Below, piece by piece: positions 56,004-64,000 of a stretch of DNA of 64,000 nucleotides. The translations under genes were made by a program, and so were the position numbers. The DNA comes from Panulirus ornatus (Eukaryota; Arthropoda; Malacostraca; Decapoda; Palinuridae), in assembly GCF_036320965.1 (NCBI RefSeq), contig NC_092281.1, positions 6,904,392 to 6,968,391 on the forward strand, given 5' to 3'. Under the pieces are notes generated by a model. The model searched no databases and had not been told where the DNA came from. It saw nothing but the letters and a program-made list of their open reading frames with translations. Within the stretch, counting starts at the first letter, position 1. The number at the start of each line of letters is the position of its first letter.

Positions 56004-56008
<5 letters not shown>
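54186..56008 (-). mobile_element. RTE-type retrotransposon, 5'-truncated copy 2
   Basis: Minus strand: begins at the border of an (AT)n run (56009), carries the complete RT and C-terminal domain, a 3' region of about 190 bp with a poly-G, the CGCTACCTCGCAAACGCGGG tail, a poly-A of about 24 and (TA)n at 54186-54214. It lacks the upstream endonuclease expected of RTE elements, so it is non-autonomous now. It is nearly identical to copy 1 over their shared 1.4 kb, implying recent activity of the family. Confidence 0.95.
54427..56001 (-). CDS. RTE-type reverse transcriptase, endonuclease missing
   Basis: 524-codon uninterrupted frame. Expected role: RNA-directed DNA synthesis during target-primed retrotransposition. 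Visible blocks: AGLDGI (35-40), YRGISLLSIPGK (94-105), QCGFRSGRGCVDQVFA (127-142), MDLEKAYDRVDRDALW (162-177, first catalytic Asp 163), GLRQGCVMSPWLFNL (219-233), LFADDTALVADS (268-279, catalytic Asp 271 and 272), NKSKVI (304-309), FRYLGV (335-340), LYGCEAWAM (393-401), and a C-terminal WFGHMERM ... RRRGRPNWRWKDGV (455-493) typical of RTE/BovB-like elements. The first Met is simply the first in the surviving frame; the natural protein would start far upstream with an apurinic-type endonuclease. All key RT residues are intact. Expression is unlikely without its own promoter. Confidence 0.93.
   Translation of the reverse strand: MGRGGVQSERVRENDLVNREEVVKALRKMKAGKAAGLDGIALEFIKKGGDCIVDWLVRLFNVCMTHGEVPEDWRNACIVPLYKGKGDKSECSNYRGISLLSIPGKLYGRVLIERVKACTEHQIGEQQCGFRSGRGCVDQVFALKNVCEKYLEKQMDLYVACMDLEKAYDRVDRDALWKVLRIYGVGGKLLEAVKSFYRGCKACVRVGREESDWFSVNVGLRQGCVMSPWLFNLFMDGVVREVNARVLERGASMKSVGDERAWEVSQLLFADDTALVADSCEKLQKLVTEFGKVCGRRKLRVNVNKSKVIRYSRVEGQVNWEVSLNGEKLEEVKCFRYLGVDLSADGTMEAEVDHRVGEGAKILGALKNVWKSRTLSRKAKMGMFEGIVVPTMLYGCEAWAMDRVVRRRMDVLEMRCLRTMCGVRWFDRVSNVRVREMCGNKKSVVERAEEGVLKWFGHMERMSEERLTKRIYVSEVEGTRRRGRPNWRWKDGVKKILCDRGLNMQEGERRARNRVNWSDVVYRG

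Positions 56009-56077
<69 letters not shown>
56009..56077. repeat. (AT)n microsatellite at RTE 5' junction
   Basis: Pure AT run of about 69 bp, abutting the truncated 5' end of RTE copy 2. Confidence 0.98.
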
Positions 56078-56083
<6 letters not shown>

Positions 56084-56685
56084 GTTTCTCAGCCTTTAAC
56101 ACACTGAACTGTATTATGGGTATGGAAGTCCATTTTATGTCCCCAGAAATACTGTTCAGACCTGTACGGTGCCCTCATTAACCTCGTGATCAAATTCAGG
56201 CACCTCTTGATCACTCTGGTGGATCACATCTGATGTTTTCAGTTTCCGTGCTGTTGTGTATTGAGACACAGTGACGATGATGTGTCGTGCCCTCTTGCTT
56301 TCTGGGTTTGCTCATTGTGATTCATGAAATATTCTTGTGTACGCTCAATGAGACCTTGTGTCTCCATGACTCCTTAGAGGGTCTACGTGTGGAGGTCTGT
56401 TGTCAGGGCTGCAGGCTTGGGGGTGTGGCGTGGAGGCACACTTATATTCTGGGGAGCTCCTCCCCTGGCGTCGTGCTCCCCAGCCAGGCTCTCCGTCCTC
56501 TGTTTCCCTCCTCCCCTGCACTGTCCCCCTGCCCCCCCTCCCCCCCTCTACACCTGGGGTCGTGTACTACGGAGGAATTCGGGGCAGGAAACGTGCGGGT
56601 AGGCAGGACCTGGGGCGGCCAAGGACGCGGCGGCAGCGGCGCGCGGCCTTCACGGCACCAGGACTGAGGATGCTTGTGATGTCTT
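56078..56685. other. Non-coding stretch
   Basis: Overlapping Pro/Arg-rich frames on both strands at 56287-56729 reflect GC-rich composition; no domain. Confidence 0.45.
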
Positions 56686-56867
56686 GAGCACGGCGGTACG
56701 ACCCTCAAGGACGACTTTACGACCTTCAAGGAAGACGGTTCTTCCTTTGAGCATGGCGATACGACCCTTCAGTACGACGCTACGACCCTGTAGGACGACG
56801 GTTCGACCGTTGAGCATGGCGTTACGATCCTTTAGGACGACCTTCTGAGCATGACGATACGACCATT
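56686..56867 (-). repeat. Best tandem array of the 21-bp motif
   Basis: Nine consecutive units, eight exactly 21 bp (56686, 56707, 56728, 56749, 56770, 56791, 56812, 56847) and one of 14 bp (56833). Typical unit: GAGCATGGCGATACGACCCT plus T. Units starting GAGCA recur with TAGGACGAC or AAGGACGAC units between them. The reverse complement is the plus-oriented form seen elsewhere (AGGGTCGTACCGTCGTGCTC). Confidence 0.93.
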
Positions 56868-57469
56868 GGGTGTGACGGCCGAGGGTCGGTCATTTGCGCC
56901 GTGTTCGCGGGGTGCAGCGGGGAGGAGGGTGGGGCTAAATGACTCGGTACGTTTCGTCGTAAGTTATAGATAAAAACAAGACTCATCATCTGTTGTAATA
57001 ACGGAAGTTAGTTACGAATTGTGGATGACTCTTTCCACCCTCGACCCCTTCCCCTAACGTGTGGTAAATGTTGATAAAACGTTATATTAGATCACCTGCA
57101 GCCGAGGACCCGCGTGTCTGTGAAGTGTCCTCTCAGGACTTTTGGCGGTCATACGTTTCTCTGTTCTCAGGGTGCCAGAAAAAAAATCCTTACACAGCAA
57201 ACCTCCCTCATGCGTGTGGCGGAGGAACATGGTGAGGTGGGGGAGAGACTTTATAAGGGGTAAGGGAAGGTTTAGGTGTTATCAGGAGACCTTCCCCAAC
57301 ACGTAAGGAGGCTCCTTCCCTAGTGGGGAGGTGTTCTGTCCTGTAGCAATTTTTGTCAGCACTGGACTCCATCGACAACCCTCATCATTGGTCTGGACCG
57401 ACTCAGAAACCCCCGTCACAGTCAGCTTTCTGTCTCCGTCACTTGAGTCTTCGCAAGTTCGTCTGTGTA
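56868..57469. other. Non-coding stretch
   Basis: Nothing recognised. Confidence 0.45.
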
Positions 57470-57780
57470 GGCGCTAGGGAGGCCGCTCCCGGCAGGCGTG
57501 GTGCTGAACCCTCAGGTGTGGAAAGCTGGGCAGGTTGCCCCGGGGGAGGGGGTGATGCTGGAGTATGCCGGGCACGTCCCCGCCTGTCCTCCGCGCCCCC
57601 GGGGCCCCAGCCGTAACACACCTACCTGCTTGCGTCCTTGCCCACGGCGCCTCCCTCCTCCGGTAAGACGACGGTCGACTGCCCCCGCCCGGGTCGTCCG
57701 CGCCACGCTGCTGCCTACATCATACCGCTGGCCTCTCGACCTGCCTGACACCGGCTCCTCTCTCACCGGTACGCTGGCTC
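57470..57780. other. GC-rich, CpG-dense patch
   Basis: High GC with many CpG dinucleotides, and a donor-like CCG/GTAAGA at 57662-57668. It could be a promoter or first exon, but no conserved protein is read and no TATA or start motif is convincing. Confidence 0.25.
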
Positions 57781-58407
57781 GGTAACCTGTTACGTTCCCA
57801 GTAGAAATGATGGACGTAATTGTGGCTTAAAGTTAGGGACTGGAGGGTAATTTGTGGGATGGCATACGGAGGAGGGTTAGGGGAGATTCCCCATCGATTG
57901 GGGATTGCTGGCCAAGGGGCCTCCCCACTTGGGAGTATAGGGGGAGGGTAGGTAAAGAGGTTTCTAGGATATGTTTTCACAACGGGCAGAGTTATAGGAC
58001 TTTGTAAGGGATGGACCTCAACCGTCAACGCTGCCCTAATTATACACTTGCCGATGCAGACGTAAGTCGGAAAGATAAAAGTTGATGATTTCGTCGATCT
58101 AAATTCCTGCACAGCACGTGTGTGGAACGTGGCGACTGATGGCCTATTGAGTTGGTCACCTGCCCGGGGCAACGTGTTTCCTCCAGACTGACACAACGCT
58201 GTTTCTTCCGACACGAAGGAACTGTTGGATATCGTCACGAACCCCCTGGCTTGGTAACGTGTTCTAACCAAGCCTTACGTGACTACCATGTGACCTGTGC
58301 GTTACACCTGACCTGACCTTACCTTGTGTGTCCCAATTTTATTTTCGTAACCCCTCCCCTCTACCACCACCACCACCCTTAAGTACGACAAATTACGGCA
58401 AAGGCCA
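57781..58407. other. Non-coding stretch
   Basis: The 183-codon minus-strand frame (57720-58271) has no recognised domain. Confidence 0.4.
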
Positions 58408-58467
58408 TGTCGTCATGCACAAGGGTCGTAACCGACGTACTCGGTGGTCGTACCGTCGTGCTCAAAA
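58408..58467 (+). repeat. 21-bp motif copies
   Basis: AAGGGTCGTAACCGACGTAC followed by GGTGGTCGTACCGTCGTGCT: two plus-oriented units, with a weaker one just upstream (GTCGTCATGCAC). Confidence 0.8.
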
Positions 58468-58650
58468 GGTTTCTGGTCGTTTGGTTCTTGTCTTCAGTCG
58501 TGATGGCCGTCACGGCGTCTCTCACATGGCTACGCGCTGTCCCTGCCCGATAGTGAAATCTCCGTCATACGATCTCCGTGCATCTATCATCCCTTACTTC
58601 TCCGACCTAAACTTTACGAAGCGTGAATCATGTCTGATTTTCCTGTAGTA

Positions 58651-58940
58651 AGGGAAATGCGTCACAGTGCGACATACGGCTTTAGGGTGTAAATATCGGA
58701 TCTTTTTTGAGGGAAGACCTTCTTGCGACACATTGCGCAAGGATTTATGTGGACGTCCAGTGAACGACAGATGTCACATGTCTAAAAGACGTAACCGCTG
58801 AGGGAAGACCGTGTTGCGACACATGTCGCATGAAGAGTTTGCGTCATTTATTCTACAGCAGATATTACATGAGTGAAGAACATCGTTGTGAAGGGAATAC
58901 CCCCGTCTTGCGACACTCGATGAAAGGAGGGTTCTGTGAA
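58651..58940 (+). repeat. Tandem repeat, about 91-bp unit
   Basis: GAGGGAAGACC(T/G)T(C/G)TTGCGACACAT occurs at 58709 and 58800, with a diverged form (GAAGGGAATACCCCCGTCTT) at about 58892 and a partial form at 58651. Confidence 0.8.
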
Positions 58941-58961
58941 CCCCATACTTGGTGTGTATTG

Positions 58962-59400
58962 TTAAGGAACATGAGAAGATAAGTTACTGGACTCCGCAAA
59001 AGGCCTACTGGCCCAAACTAGGCGGGTCCTTCCTACAACCACCTCACCCACGGAGCGTATATACCTATCCAACCAATTGTTAAAACAATTCAAGGTTTCA
59101 GCCTCAACCACTGCATCTGGCAGGCTATTCCAGAGATCTGCAACTCTATTGCTAAACCAGTGCTTCCCCACATCCAATCTGAATCTAATTTTTTCTCTCC
59201 TGAAGCCATTATTGCGAGTTCTAACCTGGTTAGCTCTCCTTAGGACATTGCCAGTTTCCCCCCTTATTTTAACCTGACATCCATTTGTATACCTCTATCA
59301 TATCCCCTGTGGCCCTCCTCCTTTTCAGTGAATGTACTATAAGTTCAGTCTAGCAAGTCTCTCTTCATAACGTAAGATTCCACGTTCCTGGTATCGTACT
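58962..59400 (-). pseudogene. CR1-like LINE C-terminal relic C
   Basis: Minus strand from about 59395: RYEERLARLNL, then after a frameshift SLKRRRATGDMIEVYKWMSG, then NVLRRANQVRTRNNG-like sequence and an open frame DVGKHWFSNRVADLWNSLPD, AVVEAETLNCFNNWLDRYIR ending at 58962. This is the canonical end of CR1-type RTs (SYEERL, RR..GD.IEVYK...G, FS.RV...WNSLP..VV.A.....FK..LD). It is the best preserved of the three CR1-like relics; the rest of the element is absent (5'-truncated). Confidence 0.85.
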
Positions 59401-59765
59401 AGTCAAAACGGTCCTGCGAGGCTGTCGCTGAGGAAACGGTGGAGGGAGTGTGGCTTGCTGCCGGAGTGCAGTTGTCGTGGTTATCAGGGGGATTAAGGCG
59501 CGGTGATGGGAAGGGGTAAAGACAAGAGCCTCGTGGTAAGCTGAGGCCTGGTGTGTCCTGAGCAGCAACTGTGGTGGGGCGTTGAGCAAGTGGCATGGCG
59601 CCGCCTGGGTGCAGAGACAGGCGTCACGTAGGGCCATTATTTTATCTTCATTTATGGCAGCAGTGGGCGGGCGCCCCCAAGTCTGAAACCCCTCGGTTGT
59701 GAGCCAATGTCAACCCCGTCCTCCATGTGCTGTTGTAGAAAGTTCATTTACAGACTTGCAAGGTG
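59401..59765. other. Non-coding stretch
   Basis: Nothing recognised. Confidence 0.5.
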
Positions 59766-59779
59766 GTGCGCGCGCGCGT

Positions 59780-59860
<81 letters not shown>

Positions 59861-59861
59861 G
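59766..59861. repeat. (GC)n / (GT)n / poly-G compound tract
   Basis: Short GC run 59766-59780, GT run to about 59843, then about 18 G. Confidence 0.97.
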
Positions 59862-60115
59862 AGGGGGGGATTTACCGGAGCGTGAGGAAACAGAGGGGGA
59901 AAAGTGCCATGTGGGACGCCAGGGTGTGGATGGGGGGAAGCCCCTTACCCCAGTCCCTGGCCTTCAGTGCCAAGGGTACGCAGGAGAGAGAGTTGAGAGA
60001 GAGTAATGACTCCTTGTGATTACTATACGTAAGCTACGGTGAGAGTTTTACACTCGTGTTTCCCCGTCTCTTTAACCTTGTACATATTGTGTACCATGTC
60101 CTCTGTGGGTTTACA

Positions 60116-60118
<3 letters not shown>
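59862..60118. other. Non-coding stretch
   Basis: Nothing recognised. Confidence 0.5.

Positions 60119-60197
<79 letters not shown>
60119..60197. repeat. (AC)n microsatellite = SINE tail
   Basis: Pure AC run of about 79 bp, ending at the 3' end of the SINE on the minus strand. Confidence 0.98.
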
Positions 60198-60198
<1 letters not shown>

Positions 60199-60335
60199 CA
60201 CTATCCTAAGCCAGTTAATCAGCTTCAGCCAGGCACTTATTTATCGACCAGTGGTGAGGGGTTGGATGAACACCTGGGCAGACCCTTGCTGAGTCACAGT
60301 TAGCAGCGCTCATCACTACACCACGAAGTGTGTGG
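60198..60335 (-). mobile_element. tRNA-derived SINE, copy 3
   Basis: Minus strand: TCGTGGTGTAGTGATGAGCG (A-box head), CTGCTAACTGTGACTCAGCA, CCCAGGTGTTCATCCAACCC, TGGTCGATAAATAAG and GGCTTAGGATAGTGC before the (TG)n tail. The B-box segment present in the other copies is deleted or lost. Same strand as the copies at 31.9 and 32.3 kb. Confidence 0.8.
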
Positions 60336-60930
60336 TACAACGTGACCATGTGTATGTGGATGGGTGGGTGGGTACAGAGGCGGTGGTGTGTGTGTGGGGG
60401 TGGTTGTGTGGCGAAGCTGGGAGGGAGGAGTGTTGGCCCCGTAGAGCGAGCCGTGGTCGGACCTGGTGCTCCCCACGGTGGGCTAACCTCCTCCACCGTA
60501 AGCCAGGATTTGTCACAGAACTCCGGAGCCATTTTTGTACAAGCAGTTGTTGCGTCAACAGTAAATACTTAGTTAGCGAGTTTCTTCTTTTCCTTTCGAG
60601 AAGAAATTTTTTAAACGGAAAACCAGTGATGTGTCAGGTACTACGTTTATGTCTTTATATGATGTTTAACTTCTCTTTACGACGTGTTAGCGTGTTGTGT
60701 CGGCTGAATTAGTTTGTTTTTGTGAGACTTTGTGTACATAAGTGTTACCCCGAGTGGGGTGTCTTATCTCCCCGCCCCTCATGATGTAGTGTTATTATAT
60801 TTGATTTTTTTTTGTTTACTTTGCTCACCAGACATGATGCTACACCAGCATTTGGACGTAGATATTTTTCTTCTTCCTCTTGCACCTGCAGTATATGAAT
60901 ACCCTCATAAATGATTTTCATTAATCCACG

Positions 60931-60935
<5 letters not shown>
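60336..60935. other. Non-coding stretch
   Basis: G/T-rich 60345-60420. Nothing else recognised. Confidence 0.45.

Positions 60936-60981
<46 letters not shown>
60936..60981. repeat. (AC)n microsatellite
   Basis: Pure AC run. Confidence 0.98.
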
Positions 60982-60983
<2 letters not shown>

Positions 60984-61623
60984 ATTGAGAAATTCCCAAA
61001 GTCGTCAGGCCCACATATTCTCCATGATCATCATCGTTTACTGGACAGAAACTGATACAGTGTAACATCATTTAAAGGGTACAACAGTATATCAGCTCAT
61101 GCTCAGAGGGCGCATGACCGTAGTCAAAAGACTTTGACGGAGTTTACGACCCATTGACGTCAGTCCTCGACCCCCTCTCCCCCCCAGCTCACTGTGAGAG
61201 TGTTGTTGTGTTTAAGTAGCCTGACACACACATTACAAGTTCCATACACGCTTGGTAATTTGGTAATAATGTGACCTCATGTGCTGTCTACTGCCTCGTC
61301 AGCTTTCTACAATCCCCAGAGGGGACGCAAGACCTTTCTCTGACTTTCACCGTTGACTTACGACGTCGGTAAAGCACAGTCGTCAGCCTTAGAACACTTG
61401 AGAAGTCGTATTCCATGGGTCGTCTGAGGCTTCCCCAGAGAGAGTCCTACAGACCTGGACTCTTCCGTGGCGCCATTATCTCACATTCCAGCGCCTCACC
61501 TGTGGAGTCCAGTTGTCCCCAATTATGGGACCCTTGTTTTTCCCCGTCCTCGTAAATGTCTTGATGGATGTACGTGCTAGATAGACGTGTGCACGCTGAA
61601 AGTATTTTACTACTTTTTTTATT
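60982..61623. other. Non-coding stretch
   Basis: Nothing recognised. Confidence 0.45.
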
Positions 61624-61950
61624 TGAAACAATACGACACTACGGACGAAGGATTTTGAAAAAATGCCCAATGGTCTGGCCTCACGTTGGTGGCGCAGCTT
61701 TCATGATAGTGTAATATGTTGATTGCCAGCGACTTCTCCCGTCATTGGCTTAATAAATGGTTTATTGATTTCACATTTGGATGGAAATAACCATAAAGTG
61801 GGGCTACCAAAGTGTCAGGAAATTTGTCTCAATGTTCACGCTCACCAACCCGACCGAAATAACACGAGTCGTATTGATCATTGTCAATTCGTCGGATCCA
61901 TCCGGGAAGATATATACATTTTTTTTCCTGAACCGTGTGTACGTCAACGT
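61624..61950 (+). repeat. Unnamed 320-bp dispersed repeat, copy 2
   Basis: Partner of 45757-46075, same orientation, about 15.9 kb away; see that entry for shared blocks. An 87-codon frame crosses it (61723-61986) but is not conserved in the other copy. Confidence 0.8.
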
Positions 61951-62452
61951 CTTTACCACTGGGAGTTTAGCGTTGACAACAGTTAGCTCTCCCGACCACA
62001 CATCCCTGCAGAGCACTCTTAACCATCCTCCAGGACCAGATCACCGCCAACCATATCCCCATCAACCAGGCCATCAGCCGTGCATGTAGCAGTGCCTCAA
62101 CCTCTGCCGTCTGTTCAGTCCGCCAAGCTTTTTCTGTGTCGTTTTTGTGGGATATGCTAAGCTGGGGATGGATCGCTTCGACGCCCGTCACCAAATCCTT
62201 TACGTTACATATTTTCCCAAACTCGAGACGCATGGACTCCCTCCGCCTGCACTTAAGAACACCAGCAAATCTTCGTTATTCCCAGACTCGCGTATGCCTC
62301 CCTCCCCTGTCTGCCAGAAGTCTTCCTCAGTGTGTGCATAATGACTTGGCCGATCGATTCTCTTATTTTTCCCTAGCCAAACTGTCTTTATTATTGTGGG
62401 TAGGTCTTTACATGGTCAGGCTTAGGCTGGTTTTCTTTAGAAAACTTTATAA

Positions 62453-62454
<2 letters not shown>
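61951..62454. other. Non-coding stretch
   Basis: Nothing recognised. Confidence 0.45.

Positions 62455-62520
<66 letters not shown>
62455..62520. repeat. (ATT)n microsatellite
   Basis: Pure ATT run of about 66 bp. Confidence 0.98.
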
Positions 62521-62585
62521 TTATCTCTGGGGTAGAGAAGAAAGCGTGTGTGTAAGTACCTATTTGCACAGGAAGGTTGTTAGAG

Positions 62586-62587
<2 letters not shown>

Positions 62588-62630
<43 letters not shown>
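62588..62630. repeat. (GT)n microsatellite
   Basis: Pure GT run. Confidence 0.98.
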
Positions 62631-62631
<1 letters not shown>

Positions 62632-63063
62632 TGAACGATTACTGGCCACGTCTCTCCTGCGTGTCGTACAGGGCTGTCTTCTCGGGGCGAGAGGTGTGGT
62701 ACAGGAAATCCGGCTCTCATGTATTATCACTTTTGAAAAGTAAGAACACTTAAGATTTTTCCCGTTAGGTTCATCCGTGTGTACCTGGCGCTACCTCGTT
62801 AAGATGGGAAGAGAATTAAAGGGTATACAAATTTTGTTTGTTATTATCAATTGCAGTATTACTAACATTAGAAGTAATGATAGTAGTAATAGTAATATCA
62901 TCTGGTACAGGGGTGTTGAGTGTAGTTTGGAGGGTGGGTGCTGGGCTGGGGGCTGTGTGTCTGTGTGTACCCATGACGTCAGACAGTAGGATGTAGTGGC
63001 CAGACCTGTTAATCCCAGGTCAAGGTGGAATTGGGTGTTTAGCGTGCCCGGGTCGATGTCCAA

Positions 63064-63065
<2 letters not shown>
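62631..63065. other. Non-coding stretch
   Basis: GGCGCTACCTCGTTAAGATG at 62788-62807 resembles the RTE-family 3' tail and may be a remnant of it. Nothing else recognised. Confidence 0.4.

Positions 63066-63098
<33 letters not shown>
63066..63098. repeat. (GT)n microsatellite
   Basis: Pure GT run. Confidence 0.98.
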
Positions 63099-63104
<6 letters not shown>

Positions 63105-64000
63105 TATGCTTTATGTAGTTTTTCTGTTAATAACAGATCGTGGAGACTATTAAATCGTAGAACTAATGTATGTGAATGCGATCTTCTTTTTTGTTGTAGT
63201 TTTTTTTTTCATGGGCAGATGTCCGTAGGAACGAGCGTTTGCTTTAGGAGAGGACGTAAGTCATTGCTCGTTACGACGACCGCAGAGTAGGTCACTTGGT
63301 CGTCCAACGACTTTAAAGTTACGTCACGTCTTGTTGGTCCCTCCCTCGCTCCCTCTCCTGTCCTTGTCAGTCAGTCTCTGAGAAATCATCAGGCACTTGA
63401 CCCCATTTTGACGGTGTGTGTCCCGATGTGGCCAGAACGGAGGAGTGAGTGGTGGTGACCGCGGCATCCTGGTGTGGGTGATGTGCTCCTGCTGACGGAC
63501 CAGAACCAGCGGGAGGGGCAGGACCTGGAACCTTCCACCACTCCCCTCCAAAACCGGTTCGAACTGGCCATCTCCGGCGGGCGGTGGTGAGGGAGGGAGG
63601 GAGGGCGGCTAGGTCTCTCCTCTAGCACAGGCAGTAGTGTGACGCTGCTGGGGGGAGAGGGGGAGAATAGTGCTTGCTGGTTCATGCCTTCTGGTGGTGA
63701 AGTTTCATCCCCCCCCACCCCACCCCATGTCCTTGTGTGTGTCTGTGTGTGTTTATGGAGAGGGAGAGGATGTCTGGAAGGAAGGAGGGTTAATTAGGAA
63801 GTGTGAGGGTGAAATGGGGGGGGGGGCCTCAATGAGGGAGAGAGAGATGTGAGGATTGGGACAGACGAAAGGATTGGAGATGTGCGGTAGGTTAAGACTG
63901 GGACAGATTGGGACGGTCACGTGTGTGGTTTAAGGTAGAAATGTAACTGATGTATAGTGCATACCTCCTCCCCCCCCCCCCCCCACCACCTCACCCAACT
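63099..64000. other. Non-coding stretch to window end
   Basis: Poly-C near 63970-63984. No recognised gene; the overlapping 75- and 109-codon minus frames have no domain. Confidence 0.45.

Overview
The window looks like nuclear DNA from a large, repeat-rich invertebrate genome, most likely a decapod crustacean. Three things point there: extremely dense, long dinucleotide microsatellites (TC, GT and TA runs of 40-110 bp roughly every 1-2 kb), many irregular minisatellites, and a mix of RTE-, CR1-, Jockey- and I-like retrotransposon remains. Several repeats resemble families I associate with spiny-lobster genomes, but that is recollection and not proof. There are no operons, no prokaryote-like gene packing and no tRNA or rRNA gene that I can defend. 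I found no host protein-coding gene I am willing to call. Nearly all open frames of 60-180 codons either run through simple repeats (Ser-Leu, Cys-Val, His-Thr, Ile-Tyr, Arg-Glu runs) or lack recognisable domains.

Layout. 0-10 kb: a decayed RTE 3' end (1.65-1.93 kb, + strand), three adjacent tandem arrays with a unit near 21 bp (4.6-5.6 kb), a dispersed repeat in about three tandem copies (6.26-6.56 kb) and a 28-bp minisatellite (7.6 kb). 10-17.2 kb: two decayed non-LTR retrotransposons on the + strand. One is I/Jockey-like (10.4-12.1 kb). The other is Jockey/CR1-like with endonuclease and reverse transcriptase blocks (about 15.2-17.2 kb), and a TC microsatellite has grown inside its RT. 17-31 kb: a 15-bp/60-bp higher-order minisatellite (18.54-18.83 kb), 24-bp and 35-bp minisatellites, an RNase H relic (22.9-23.2 kb), a tRNA-like SINE with a TAA tail (24.03-24.24 kb), a microsatellite cluster (25.5-26.0 kb) and a strong 29-bp inverted repeat (27.83-27.90 kb). 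31-47 kb: two copies of a tRNA-derived SINE with TG/TA tails, more minisatellites and the first copy of an unnamed 320-bp dispersed repeat. 47-60 kb: the richest transposon region. It holds a non-coding element sharing its 3' tail with the RTE family (47.6 kb), two nearly identical 5'-truncated RTE copies on the - strand (50.2-51.7 and 54.2-56.0 kb), three CR1-like C-terminal relics (52.3, 53.3-53.6 and 59.0-59.4 kb) and a fragment of another dispersed repeat (54.04-54.19 kb). 60-64 kb: a third SINE copy, the second copy of the 320-bp repeat and more microsatellites.

How the parts relate. The only near-intact coding sequence is the RTE-type reverse transcriptase at 54.4-56.0 kb; it lacks its upstream endonuclease. 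The most interesting links are (i) a common 3' tail shared by RTE copies and a non-coding element, as expected when a LINE enzyme mobilises a non-autonomous partner; (ii) a 21-bp motif (consensus AGGGTCGTACCGTCGTGCTC plus one base) seen singly or in tandem at about a dozen loci on both strands; and (iii) several microsatellites that start exactly where a retroelement tail ends, which suggests retroelements seeded part of the microsatellite load. All homology calls are from reading translated motifs by eye; no database search was run.
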